From Phytophthora quininea (taxonomy: Eukaryota; Oomycota; Peronosporomycetes; Peronosporales; Peronosporaceae), in the NCBI GenBank assembly GCA_011947345.1, contig JAAVTG010000117.1, positions 186,001-250,000 of the forward strand: a stretch of DNA of 64,000 nt, written 5' to 3'. The notes under the pieces are model-generated. The model was not told where the DNA came from, did not search any database, and worked only from the letters and a program-made list of their open reading frames with translations. This document shows, one piece after another, positions 22,861 to 34,800 of the stretch (its first letter is position 1; each line of letters opens with the position of its first letter). The translations under genes and the position numbers were made by a program.

Positions 22861-25397
22861 CTAGATCACTAGTGATGAAACAACATCGGATATTGTCGTT
22901 GCAGTAATTGTGGGCGTCGAAGGTAGAGCTGTCGGAATTGACGGTGAGGTAGTGTGCACTGCTGGATCCGGTTGATCGTTTTGCCGAGGGCCACATCCTA
23001 CGGATCCAGGAGTATCTACATCAACAGCAGCAACCTCTTTCCGAAGTCGCGCCAACACAAGCCGTCGTTTGAGCGCAATGAACTCCATGCTCTCTGGGTC
23101 GCTACTGTCCACTGCCATGCTAAAAGATTCTGGTCAACTTGATCTTGAGCGACACGAACCCGAGCATCGGCCGTTCGAGCCATTCTTTCAGTGGCTTGCA
23201 CTTGTTTGGAGTAAAGAGCTAGGTTTGTGCGCTCCAGTTTCGCCCGTTGTTGACCGACTGGGCGCTTATCTTCTCCTTCTGTTGCTGCCGTTGATGCAAC
23301 ATCATCTATCTCAGCACCGATACGGTCGACTGGTTGCAGCTCGGTAGAAGATTCGTCTGCCGTCCTCTTTCTGAGAGAGGTCTTCTTGGCATTCCCGTCT
23401 CGCCAAGCACCCCATTTTGGCGAGTTCTTCAAGATGTTCCAGCACTGCAAGAACCGGAACTTACCGTTTTCCGACTCGTACAGCTCTACTGCTTGATGAA
23501 TGACGTCCGTCGGAGATCTCCCACTCACATCCATGTGGCGGAACTCTGGTGATGTTTTCCGTCCAGGGGTGGTTGTTGCACAGCGCGAGCTGTGGCAACG
23601 TGGCCAGGATCTTGGTGAACCGAGATCAGTTGTGAACTCCTTCAGCGGCAGTTCTTGGAATTGCCGTTGTAGGATTGGCGTATGCACCTCGTGAATCCCT
23701 ATAGGTTCGACCCTTGGATTTCGCGTTTAATCTACCGGATGGCCTTTCGCAATCTAAGACACAAAAGAGTGTTAGATAAATTAGTTTGCCCACAATTCGT
23801 TCCCCTGCAGCACACTTTTCTTGGGCGGCAGTTGATGAGACGGGGTTCTTGGACTGCAAGTTCAAGAAGAACTAGCAACCACAGATAATCAATATACAGA
23901 GAGATCCTTATGCAAATATACAGCCGACACTTATTCTTATAGACCCTTGGTCGGGGGCCTCACACCAGGTTCAATCCAACGCCCAAGACACCTGGAAAGT
24001 CTTGGACTTGGTTCAGCGAACGCGCACCACCTTCAATCGAAGGAACACACAGATCAGTCAATACAAATCCCAATACAGAACGTTGTAAGACGCAGTCTCA
24101 AAGCAAACTCAAGCGGCGACTGCTATCCAGCCGCTTGAGCGTAGTTTTAATATGAAATGGGTTGGCCTGCAAGACAGACGCCCAACTAGTAAACGAAATG
24201 GTCGGGACGCCTAGACTCCCTCCCAATTGGACTTAACAAACAGGTGGGGAGCAGCAGGTCACCTAGCACTAACACGCAAAGAGCACCGACTGGCGCTTGT
24301 GCAGTACAGGGCAAAAGAACTCTCTGATTGGTATCTCTTATAGCTAGTAGATCTGCAGATCTTGGGTGCAGTCATTAGGATACGAATTAATCTTGATCTT
24401 AGTATGCTTGACTTGATGACGGCCACTTATCGTGGGTTCGTCGCTCTTCAAATCATCTGTGGCGTAAACATTCTGGGTACAAACCACTGGGTCCATGGTG
24501 AATGCGAATCCTCGCTAAGTGCCAGAATCCACGTCCAAGAGAGAATCTCCATCGAAGAAATCTCCATCCAAGAGAATCTCCATCGAAGAAATGGCCGCCC
24601 AAGAAATATACCCTTGGAATGTTCATCCAAGAACTTCTTGGGTCTTGGGCGGCAGCCGTGCTTCTTGGGTCACTTGGGCAGCTTGGGGATTTACAGGTCC
24701 TTGCCTAACACATCGTGAGGTTAGTCAAAGCGAGACGGGTTGCACACAGGAATACCTTTCACTGTGGCAATTTTATACCTTGATTCTTGGCGACCCGTTT
24801 AAGGACGAGGGGTGACTAGGACGTAACGTGCACTCACGCTCAAGGCAATGTGCCCTTGGGCGTACATTCCAAGAGCGGAGATCCCTTCAACGTGCATTCT
24901 AAGGACACGCCATTTCTTGGGCGTGCCTTTCAAGAACACATTTTCTTGGGCGCACTTCCTGGTCTTGAGGGTCCATCCTTGGTAGGACAGCACACCCCCG
25001 CCTTCTCCCAAGCGACACGTTTTACCGCACACTTCTTCATCTCTTGAACGTAGCATCTAACACTATCTCCATAGTAAACTCCATATGTAAACTCTCCACA
25101 GCGCGATCCATAGAAAAACACAATTCACATCGTCACATCCAGCCGTTCCACCTGCTTGAAGCAACCGACAAACTTCGATACAGATCGCGAAATCGCCTGG
25201 AAGCGCGACTTTAGCGAGCCTGGATTTCTCGTAGTAGTAGTCCCAAGAATTTCTTCAAACACCTTTCTCACCTTGTGATACATGTCGTCACCAGTCTGGT
25301 TGGTCCCAGTTGCGGCATCACAGCTAGCATTAAGCCACGCCTCACACAAAGCCTTATCCTCCGCAGCGCTGTAATTTGCTCCTCGTTTCTCGGACAT
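22861..25397 (-). pseudogene. Harbinger-associated Myb/SANT-like and NAM-associated protein, interrupted
   Basis: The first part (25397-25138) reads MSEKRGANYSAAEDKALCEAW..., a Myb/trihelix-like DNA-binding domain with Trp and aromatic spacing up to KFVGCFKQVERLDV. After the insertion the second part continues SGRSPTDVIHQAVELYESENGKFRFLQCW, typical of the NAM-associated region. It ends in a basic/coiled stretch and, after a one-base shift near 23120, SSDPESMEFIALKRRLVLARLRKE and a Ser/Thr/Pro-rich tail, with its stop at 22861. Such proteins partner the transposase at the transposon ends. The start used is the ATG directly before the Myb domain. A longer frame to 25496 exists but adds nothing family-like. 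Confidence 0.72.
23534..25137. mobile_element. Probable solo LTR (1604 bp) inside the Myb/NAM gene
   Basis: Begins TGTGGCGGAA and ends CATCGTCACA, with partial terminal inversion (TGTGnCG). It is flanked by TCCA at 23530-23533 and 25138-25141. Precise removal restores the codons ...GAA CGG CTG GAT GTG AGT... of the host gene. It shares scattered blocks with the 20255-21815 element (ATGAAATGG and, about 30 bases on, GCCCAACTAG). Around 24530-24990 it has many CCAAGAA/TTCTTGG-type motifs in both orientations. No coding domain is present. Confidence 0.65.
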
Positions 25398-25548
25398 CTT
25401 GAGGACTGTTCCCCACTCCGCTGGTGCTATTTTCTGAGCCAAATTTGGCTCCAGATGTGGCCTCGATAGCCTCAAAGCTAAAACTGTGAAGCTCATAGCC
25501 GCCCCGGCGGCGCCGTGTAATACTATCCTGATGCCAGATATAATAGCA

Positions 25549-25761
25549 CCCCGGTGCGGTCGCTCTTAATCGACGTTCTTGTCGAGCTTTCACAAGTAAT
25601 GACTGCTGGTACACTAGTGCGATTCGCGCGGGCTACGATCTTTTCGATGCTACTCTAACTTGGATCACTCGATACACTGGGGTGAATCCATGCGAAATTC
25701 ACGACGATCACGCGTTCCTGGGGTTGAAGAGCCAGAAGAAAGCAAGGATAATCGCTTGGTT
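25549..25761. other. Intergenic, no gene seen
   Basis: Between the right end of the Harbinger element and the stop of the ankyrin gene. Confidence 0.35.
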
Positions 25762-26832
25762 CTAAGCCGTGTTGATACTCGCTTCGTTCAGCAGATTGGA
25801 CTTCAGTTCGAAGCCGAAAAGTGCGACCTTGTTTCCTGTGGTGGTGAGAATGTCTGCTCTCTTTTCCACCGACTCGTTCCTCTGATTAGAATTCCAGTCT
25901 TGCAGCACAGCTATCACGTTGATGGAGCTGTTTTGTTCTGCACACAGCAGCGCAGTTTTGCCGACCTCGTTCACCAAGTCACACACCGCTCCACTCTGAA
26001 GAAGCATTCGGACAACTTCATCATGTCCGTGTGAAGTTGCTTCCATGAGAGCGGTGTCGCCGTCATTGTCTTTCAAATCCACGTTAGCGCCGCGTGGAAT
26101 TAGCATTTTTGATGCATTCAGTTCGCCATTAGCGCTCGCTAACTCAAGAGCAGAGCATCCATTCGCTCCACGTTGATTAACGCTAGCCCCTCGATCCAGG
26201 AGCAGCTCTACTATTGCCGTGTATCCAAACCATGCTGCAGTTGTCAGTGGTGTGTCCCGATTGCGACTAGGAATATTAACAGCCTCGGTGGTTTTCAGCA
26301 ACACCTCGACTCGTTTCACGTCACCTCGCTCACAAGCAATTCGTAGCGCTGTGTCTCCGTTTCGACGCTTCTGATCAATACTCGAGCTTACAGAAGCAGA
26401 TATAGAATTCACCGGCGAGGTATCAAGTAGAAAGAAATCGTCGGTCTTCCCATTCGTGACGTGCCAGATACGCTCGTAAATGAGCTGAACAATCTCTGTA
26501 AACCCACTGAAAGAAGCAGCCAGCAAAGCTGGCCAACCCATGAAATCTCCGCGTAATTTCACATCTGCTCCGTTATGAAGGAGGATTCGCACGACCTCGA
26601 GTCTTCTGTGCCAAACGGCAGTGATCAAAGCAGTGCCCCCACTCGGCAAACGATTGTTGAGGTTAGCACCGTTGTTGCAAAGCAGCTGGGCGATGTCATA
26701 AAACCCCAATTGAGCTGCTGTGATCAAGGGCGTGTATCCTTCATCGTCTGCGGACTCTTCTCCTGCAGTATTTCTTCTATTGCATGCCAGACTATTCCCC
26801 ACTCGATATCTCCGTGGTTTTGTTGTAATCAT
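25762..26832 (-). CDS. Ankyrin-repeat protein, canonical 33-residue repeats, intact
   Basis: 356 codons, single exon, ATG at 26832 and stop at 25762, with no break. About seven repeats of the classic ankyrin form are visible: EGYTPLITAAQLGFYDIAQLL, GGTALITAVWHRRLEVVRILL, NGDTALRIACERGDVKRVEVLL, RDTPLTTAAWFGYTAIVELLL, NGCSALELASANGELNASKML, DGDTALMEATSHGHDEVVRMLL and VGKTALLCAEQNSSINVIAVL. A non-repeat insert with SVSSSIDQKRR lies near the middle. There is no signal peptide or membrane segment, so it is likely a cytosolic or nuclear protein-binding scaffold. It is a different family from the VVKWLHxNR copies elsewhere in the window. Neighbours are all mobile elements. Confidence 0.8.
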   Translation of the reverse strand: MITTKPRRYRVGNSLACNRRNTAGEESADDEGYTPLITAAQLGFYDIAQLLCNNGANLNNRLPSGGTALITAVWHRRLEVVRILLHNGADVKLRGDFMGWPALLAASFSGFTEIVQLIYERIWHVTNGKTDDFFLLDTSPVNSISASVSSSIDQKRRNGDTALRIACERGDVKRVEVLLKTTEAVNIPSRNRDTPLTTAAWFGYTAIVELLLDRGASVNQRGANGCSALELASANGELNASKMLIPRGANVDLKDNDGDTALMEATSHGHDEVVRMLLQSGAVCDLVNEVGKTALLCAEQNSSINVIAVLQDWNSNQRNESVEKRADILTTTGNKVALFGFELKSNLLNEASINTA

Positions 26833-27408
26833 TCAAACCATCGGCGTCGACGTCAGGGGAGCATTTATAGCGGAAAGTAAACTTTCCTGATCACCGGCGT
26901 TGCAGCAAAAGTGAATATTTCTTGGACGACGGTGTGGCTTAATTCAGGGATCGTTTGGCATGTGAATTCTCTGAAATTTATTTCAGAGTATATCAAGAGG
27001 GTGAAAAACCCAGCAAATCAAATAGCAAGCAACAATTCAAGAACACGAGCTCTTAGCAATTGACTCACGAGATCATTCCCAACTCGCATAGTCGCTCAAA
27101 AACAGTGAAAAACCCAGTGTATTTTTCCCCAGCCGGTGAATCCTGCCAACTTGCAACTTCAACTATAAACTCTTGAAAGTTCCCGCACACTATTGCGGCG
27201 AAATATCTGTTATCGTTAATCTCCTAGAGAAAGCAAGCCACCCAAGTGGATGTTGCCTGTGGCGCGCCACAAGCGACATTTCACGTATTTTACAGTCCAA
27301 ATAATTAACAAACGCTACATTCGTCGACATTCATGGGTGCTTCGTGGGTTTTTCATACATTGCGCAAAATACCCAGCAAAAATCGTGGGGCATTTGAATT
27401 AACCTAGG
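26833..27408. other. Upstream region of the ankyrin gene, no gene
   Basis: AT-rich, with stops in all frames. The short phrase GTGAAAAACCCAG recurs at about 27000 and 27105, and a related TACCCAGCAAAAA occurs near 27370. No clear TATA or initiator was found. Confidence 0.35.
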
Positions 27409-27851
27409 TGTCTTAAGCCCAAGTTCCTGTAGGCATGTCCCCACACAACTTCGTGCGGCCTAGAAGCATCCTACGAGCGAGTTTCAAGCAGCAGAGATTA
27501 GAGACCCCTAGGCAGCCCCTCCAGCTCAACCCCGTAACGCGGCGGCGTAGGGCACATCTACGTTCGGCCAAGGCGGAACGCACCCAGAGAGAGAGGCTCC
27601 GTGCACACAGCTAGATGTTCGGCCAAGGCGGAACGTATCCAGAGAGAGATCCGTGCACACAGCTAGATGGGCAACGAAAAGTGATGATCTTCTCGCCGCC
27701 GTAGCGGTGACTGGGTGAGTCCTGTAAGTAAAACGGCTGATTTTTCACCCACAGGAATCTCCGCGGCTACTGCACACTAGGAAGTGCACACAAGTCTACT
27801 TTTGACCTCTCCAATAAATAAACCATCTCTTGTGAAAACTTGTGGAACACA
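27409..27851. repeat. LTR-like non-coding segment, possible solo LTR
   Basis: Starts TGTCTTAAGCCCAAG and ends GTGGAACACA, with an AATAAATAAACC polyadenylation-like block near 27812. These features resemble oomycete LTRs. Clear target duplications were not found, so the boundaries are tentative. Confidence 0.3.
27557..27668 (+). repeat. Two-copy tandem repeat of about 55 bp
   Basis: GTTCGGCCAAGGCGGAACG...CCAGAGAGAGA...CCGTGCACACAGCTAG occurs twice in succession (about 27560-27613 and 27614-27666), with a few substitutions and a short indel. Confidence 0.7.
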
Positions 27852-27955
27852 CTATTTTTAATGAAATGTATGTTTGAAGAAGAAAATGTTAGGTGTGATC
27901 AAGTTATCAAAACGGGATACAATAACAACAACGTCATGTCAAGCTAATACCAGCC

Positions 27956-28669
27956 TCAAATTTCATCTTCGACCTTCTCGGACTCTTCTTCCGCCAGGCC
28001 TGTACTCATCACCGCATTGTCGACACGCAAATCAGCTAGTTTTGTGTTGAATTGGCAAGCTTCATCTCGGTACACACCAAGGCCCGTGAAGTGCGAGATG
28101 CAAACAATGTCTCCTGGCGTTGGAATACCACAGCAACCGGTAACTTCATCCCATACTGTCGCAGTCATCATCATTTTGTCGGAGTCGAACTTTCGCTCTC
28201 CATTGTAGTGTAGTCTCTGTGTTGAATCACAAACCAATGTCAAATACCGGTTTCAAACATGCATGATAAGAATCGTACCGAATATGCGCTTTCAAATGTT
28301 TCGGTGGCAATGGCGTCGTAAAAGTGCAAATGCACGATGTTTCTCCCGTCTTTCGTCACATGGTACGATTCCCACATGAACCGACCATAGATAGCGACTG
28401 TTTCTTCGGACGAGACGGGAGTCTTTGCATATTCCGCAGCTCTAATAGAATAGAACTGTTAGCTCCAACTCTATGAACATCACACTAATCTTACCTTGAG
28501 CAGATGCAATAATTCGATCTGGCGTCGCAGCAGCTCGGCGTTCTTTCTCAAGTGGAGAAACGTAGTCCTTCGGAACTGTCAGACGGATCTTCTTTCGTCC
28601 TTGCGCTGCCGGAGCCTTGGCAGCCTTTTTACTTGATGCTCTCTTTGCAGTGGCCCCCTTCGACGCCAT
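27956..28669 (-). CDS. Three-exon gene for a basic protein with a possible OB-fold, divergent from Helitron I
   Basis: Exons 28669-28495, 28439-28279 and 28216-27956 give 597 nt (198 residues) with exact frame continuity. Introns are 55 bp (GTAAG...AG, CTAAC branch point) and 62 bp (GTACGA...CAG). The N-terminus is Lys/Ala-rich (KRASSKKAAKAPAAQGRKK). The last exon reads MMMTATVWDEVTGCCGIPTPGDIVCISHF...VYRDEACQFNTKLADLRVD, a strand pattern and GDIV element reminiscent of RPA-like OB-folds that bind single-stranded DNA. The tail is acidic. It starts about 160 bases from the start of the Helitron I gene on the other strand. Some Helitrons carry RPA-like genes, so a Helitron accessory role is plausible but unproven. 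An upstream in-frame ATG at 28705 would add 12 residues. Confidence 0.6.
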
Positions 28670-28827
28670 CAAAACCTCACTTCCCGTCTCCCTCGGAAAT
28701 TCCAAACTGGCGCAGGCTCCATCAGAAAGAAAGATAAAATGTCCTCACTGGTGATCTGAGAAAGGTGCTCAACGAGCTCTTCAAGCCGTCGAGTTTGAAA
28801 GTTGGTTGGTGGCGAAAAGACTTTAAC
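28670..28827. promoter_or_regulatory. Short divergent intergenic region between the OB-fold-like gene and Helitron I
   Basis: Only about 160 bases separate the two proposed starts, so any promoter elements must be shared or overlapping. No clear initiator consensus was found on either strand. Confidence 0.3.
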
Positions 28828-31800
28828 ATGGCTGCTAACAATGACCCCTCTTCCCACGTAAGTCATCTACACTCGATTCGTCCGCTATCGACTTGGGAAA
28901 GGAGAAGACGGTTAGGTTTCGAATCCCTTCTTCCGCCGTTATACAAAGTTGATAACAACCTGGCTGAGGGACTGATCGGCAATGGCAAGATCGGCTTCCG
29001 GGTGCACATGTAGTACGGTCAAGAAAAACGTAAGCTGTGTACGGTCTGCGTTGAATCCACTGAGCTCGCAAAGAAAAAGCGAAAGCTTCAACGAGATCGG
29101 GACCGCAGGTCCACTTTTAATGACTCCCAGCGACACAGCCGACGCCAACACCGCAGAGACCGGCGGCGTCATGATTCTAAACCGACAAAACCTTGGAGCT
29201 TCATTCCACTTTCTAGATCAACCGAGGCTCGCATATACATGGAGTGTGGTCAACGGGTTTGCTGTGGAGCGATGGAACAAAAAGTATGTGCTGTTTGTGA
29301 TTGCTGGTGTTCCACATCAGAAGTGAGTGGCAAGAATATTGAGCATTGTCCAATTCTATTGCAGTCAATGCAGCGTCGATTGAAGCCTCCTGCCAATTTA
29401 CCACGCAAGCTGTTGGAGCACTATGATATGAGCTCTGTCTCATCCCGACTTAGTGGAATATTGCTATCAAAACGAGGTGTGTGTGAAGCCGAGAACGAAG
29501 TTGTGTTGCAAATTTGTGGATCGTGTTATTCATCGCTGTTGAAGAAGAACAAGTATTCACCTCCAAAGTTTTCAATTGCAAATGGATTGTATATCGGCGA
29601 GCTTCCAAAGAAGTTTGAGGACACAACCATGACGGAAAACGCCATGTTGAATTTGGCCCAACCGACGCATTTTGTGTCAATCATGAGAGGAGGACGACAT
29701 TCTGCAATCCGGTCGCATGCTTATTTCTTTCGTGCCAACCCAGCCCCACCTGCAACACTACTTCCTCGCTCTGTCGTCGAAGAAGGCGTTGTTGGTGTCT
29801 CAATGGTTGGTGCGATGACACCACGCCAAAAAGCGGTGACTTCGAAACGATATAACGCTAGGGTCTCTCGTGTTCGAGAGCAATACGAATGGTATCGAGA
29901 AAATAATCTTTTGTACAGCCATGTGCAACTTGCTTCCAGCTTCGACAAAACCCCAACAACTGTAATCAGCGATCGCACCGACCATGGAGACGAAATTGCT
30001 GAAGACTTGGATGAATCACGTTCGCGGTTCAATGCACAAACTCTGGTACACAATGTCGAATGTGAAGCTGAAGAAATGTTTGAACAAACTGCCGTAGCTT
30101 TGATCACAAATTATGCCCCTGAGGACTCTACAGAGCAGACACTTCGTTTTCTTCGCGATGGTAAGGATGTTGTTGTCTGGAGATCATCTGAGATACTATC
30201 CGATTTTGACCCCGCGTACTGGACGCATGCATTTTGTGAATTATTCCCATTTGGACGCGGCGGCCTCGACGAACCACGCGCTACCCGAATTGGAACTGCA
30301 GAATACTTGAAACATTGCTTACGTCTGTCGAGCCGATGTCATGAATCCCATCCGTCATTTGTACTTGTGGCATTCGACGTTTTAGCCCGCCATCAGTCGA
30401 CCCGTGCTGTGTATTTACGTGCTAAATTGTCCCCGAATGTGATGAGCAGTGCAGCATCTGTGCAGCGTTCCGAGCTGCTGAGCCATGTGGAATATATGGA
30501 GCAGCGTGTGAACGCACTTAATCGCCGAGAGCGATTACCTCCTCCGCCACCACAGTCTAAAGCTGTACGAGATTTTTTTCTTCAGTATCTACTGGTTTAC
30601 GAGCTCATTGGGGGTCCAACGAAGAACGGGGAGATGCAAGAACTAAGGTGATGTCGATGCAGCTGCACCTTGGTCAACCAGCTATTTTCTTTACGTTCTC
30701 TCCGAGTAGCAGCGGCACATACCAAGTTGCCAATCTCGTTGGCGATGTTTGTGATGAGGTACTACGAGCAGCGCGAAGATCAATGGAGTTTTGCCTAGAA
30801 TTTACTCAAGCCCAACTAGGTTCTATAGCAACCAAACATCCGACTACATGCGCAAGGTACAAAACATTGTATGGTTGGGAACAAATCGATCCTAACTCCG
30901 TTTTACCAATATGGAACAGATACTTTGACCACCTGCTGAATGTTATCATTGACGTTGTTCTCAATTGGGATCAACAAACCAATAAGTCAAAACCTGGCGT
31001 CGGTTTGTTCGGTCGAACAGAAGCATTTTTCGCTTCAACTGAATCACAAAATTCTACACATGACTTGCACAGTCATATGCTGGTATGGATTGCAGGGATG
31101 CCTCGAACGGTTACAGCGTATTACGACGCCTGTAAGTCATCCGAGTTTCGAGACAATATCGCTGAGTATATCTCTTCTGTTGTAAGTGCATCCTATCCTG
31201 TTTCATGTAAGTGCTGCCCTCATTGCAAAGAAGACGCTCTCAAATCGATGCCATTAACAAACCAAGCTTTCAAAAAACAAAACAGTGGAGCCTTACGACC
31301 TGAGACTGCTGAATGCACCGCGTGTAAAACTTCATTTGGTGGAAATGAAATCACAGAAGCACAATTGATGCAAGTTTCTGACGATTTCTCCATAAATACC
31401 AATAATTGGAGCGGCGATGCCGTACAGCACAGAATTATGATGCCTGACCCGTTTCCTCTGATTGCACCAATTGGGAAAGAAGGTATTTGCAAAATAATTG
31501 AGTCCGCAGCTCTGTTACGCTTCCAAACTCACCATTGGTTTCACAGTCGCTCGTGTTTCAAGCAAACAAGCAGAACCCCAAAAGGTGATTTATGCCGAAT
31601 GTTTTTCCCAAAAGAGCCGTGCGCTTCTACCAAATTGATTTCAGACGACACTGTTGAAGTGGAGCGTCGTATTGGTTGTGAATATCTCAACGCCTATTCT
31701 CCGCTTTTGGCTCGGGTCTTTAAATGCAATCATGACATAAAATTTCTTTCCGCTGGAGAAGGACCCGAAAAAGCATTTTACATGCTCAAGTACGCAACCA

Positions 31801-34800
31801 AAGCACAACATGCTATGGAAAACCCGCTAGCAATTTACACTCATGCATTTGACAAAGCCAATAGGAAAATAGCAGATTCACAGTCACCTATTGATGCAGG
31901 CAAACGATGCATCCAGTCAATGTGCTGCGCGCTTTCAAAACCTCAAGAGATTTCATCGCCAATGGCCGCTTTGTACATGATTCGTGGCTCACCGTTTTAC
32001 TCATCCATCAAATTTACGAAGCTTTTCCTAAATGCATTCATGGATTATCTATTTAATGATGGACTCGTTGATGTGATTCTCACGGAGTGTGGTCCCAACA
32101 CAACGTATAAGCCGTCCAGCATGGTGTTAGATTATGTCTATCGGACTGACATGCTTGAGGCTACATCATTAATGGAATTTACACAAAACTGGGCTAAGGA
32201 GAACAATATGGCCGGGGAGAAATTTACAGCAGGTCATGGCCATGAAAACTCGCACACTATGCATCACTTATCGCCCCCGTTATGGTGACAGTGATAGGCA
32301 AGCGTTTGCCAGACGCTCGAAACAAAACAATGACAGCAGAAAACAAACTTTTTCTCCATCGGACCATGATGATACTGTTCAAGCCATTTCGGAACCCGGC
32401 AGACATGCAACCCCGCGATACTGCTACCGTTGAAGAGTTGTTCACTCAGTGGTGGAATGAAGAAGCACCGCCAAAGGCCCACCAATTCCTCGACTTCTCA
32501 AATGACTATTATACATCGAGAGAATTGGCACGTAAACGAACAGATGAAAACATGGAGCGTTTTCGAGCAAGTGTTGGTACTGGTGATTTTGATTTGGAAA
32601 GTGATACAATTGTTCAAAACGAGTCCGCTTCAGATGACATTCTACACGATTCTCGCGATGTAGAAAGCGATGACAATGATTTTATTACGTGTTTGCAGCC
32701 GACAACAACAAACATATCATTAATGGAAAGAGGACACACTTCGGCGCAACTATCAGCCCAGTCAAATTCAAATGACTACAATGACGATATCCCTGAACTA
32801 GACAAACACGAGTGGCAGTCCCGCATTGATGAAGCTTCAATTACATTGCAGAAAAATACACGAAGTACAACAGCTAGTAACTCTTCAGACAATCTCACGA
32901 GAGTGCGCGAGATCCTCCACAACAACAATGGTAACGAACCTTGGGTAAATCCAGCTACATTAACTGTTCCAATCGTTCTTAGTGACAACGCATCCTTGCG
33001 AGATGTTTCCGCATTTTTTCAGCTAAACAAAAACAACACAAGATGTTTATTCGTGCTGGATCACGATTTTTGCAATCAATTACAACTAACGACTCCGACA
33101 ACGTTGAGCAAATGATCGGGTTTCTGGGAGGACTACCTGGATCAGGGAAAAGTCGAGTAATAGAAGCATTGCAATTTCTCGCCAAGTCATGGAATGCAGA
33201 AGATGCTTTGGAAACAGTTGCCTACCAGGGCGTTGCAGCACAACAAGCGAATGGACAAACCATTCACAAGCTATTTCAATGGGGAGTAAATTCATCAAAA
33301 GCGCCAAAACTTTACACTCCTGAACAAAGAGAGCGGTTTGCAAAGTTGAAAATGCTGATTATGGATGAAGTTTCAACAACGGATGTTGAATTCATTGGAA
33401 AAATAGATCAAGCACTGCGAAATCTACGAAACAAGCTGTGGTGTAGCGGGATTTATCAAAATCCGCTTCCACTGCGCCCAGACACCGACTAACGGAGGGG
33501 TACTCCGATATCCGTGGGGATGCTGAAGTGTGCTCACCTTGTGTACCCGTCGGCGGGCTGGATCTGCTCTTCAGGTGCTTCGAGGATGCTTGATCTGTCA
33601 AGATCGAACGTCTTGGCGGGACGTGGGAGGTCAGGAGCAGCGCGGGAATCTTCACTCTGCGTCCTTGAATATTTGCCAGACCAGTAGTCGCTTGGATCTA
33701 CTTGGATCTGGGGCCTGGATCTTGGATCCAGGTGGGGTTGCCTTGAGGGTGTGTGGTCTTCCCTTTCCGTACTTGAACGCTTCCAATAGCGTGATCTTGG
33801 GGGTTGAGGGTCGATCGGTCGTCCTGGCCAAGTAGTAACTCCAGTAGACCTTGGATCTGCACTTGGTACTTGTGGATCTAGACTGCGAGTGGATCTGGCC
33901 AATATATTATCCAGATCACCCGAGCGCTGCTTGATCCGCGGTGATCCCGACGTAGCTGGACTGGGCCAATGTAGATCCCGTGGTCTTATGCGCTAAGAAG
34001 GGCACTTGTGGTGTACAAGGCAAATTCGACTCTGTATTAAGCAAATTATGAGTGGATCCATTGGAGATCCCATCCCAACACCTATCGTCTGCACCATTTC
34101 TATACCTGCCGCTGGATGTTGCCGCTTGATCAGTCCTCTGGTGTGCCAGATCCACGTCTGGAATGGCCTTGGTTGCAGATCCGGGCTGCCCACGTCTGGA
34201 TCCAGTGTTTCCACGATGTATCCATATCTGATCCGGGAATCTGAGTCTGGATCCAGCATACTGCGTTGCAGATCCGGACCCCCTACGCTTGGATCCACTG
34301 CTCCCGCGGTGTACCCATGTCTGATCCGGGGATCTGAGTCCGGCTCCGGCATGCTGGGCTCCCATATCGCCCCATTTCCGGGAAAGCGCTTCACCACAAA
34401 GCCAAATGTAGTCTTTGGTGGAGTTCATGTTCTTTTGCAGGAGACTGGCTCCAACAACTTCCAGTTGCTGGTCAGCCAGCATTCATTCAACACCCTCCAC
34501 TTCCGCGCTTCAATTCACAAACCAAAAACAACGACATTGCTGTATATTTTTCTCGACTTGCTGGAATTAGAGCATATCGTCAGCTGAATGAAGTCGTGAT
34601 GCTGAAGGAAAATATGAGGCATCGTCGTGACCCTATATGGGCACAGATTCTCGATCGCTGGCGCTATGGACGATATTTACAAGATGATATTGACTTGGTA
34701 AACCAACAATGCTACATTGACAACTGGAATGCTGAGTCATCATCCACAAAGGCGTTCTGTCCCATTATCGTTACTTCAAATACGCTACGTTGCGAATTCA

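Larger units (their letters stand above)
19759..25548 (+). mobile_element. PIF/Harbinger DNA transposon with two convergent genes, interrupted by two solo LTRs
   Basis: The transposase gene lies on the plus strand (19859-22793) and a Myb/NAM-like DNA-binding gene on the minus strand (25397-22861), tail to tail 67 bases apart. This is the two-gene organisation known for PIF/Harbinger elements. Candidate terminal inverted repeats are TGCTATCCTATATTTGGCA at 19759-19777 and, on the minus strand, TGCTATTATATCTGGCA at 25548-25532. They match apart from two gaps and one substitution. The exact ends and a TWA-type target duplication could not be fixed. Without the two insertions the element would be about 2.6 kb. 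Confidence 0.65.

Noticed and set aside
23523..25140. 8-bp target duplication TCACATCC suggesting a hAT-type element
   Set aside because: The 8-bp match depends on bases that belong to the element's CACA end. TG...CA borders with 4-bp TCCA restore the host frame equally and fit the two sister insertions.
27557..27668. CRISPR-like short repeats
   Set aside because: Only two adjacent copies without spacers, in a eukaryotic genome.
34425..34445. 3' splice site (TTCTTTTGCAG) in the Helitron I helicase
   Set aside because: No matching donor keeps the motif GGVHVLL-AGDW intact; loss of one T explains the frame change better.
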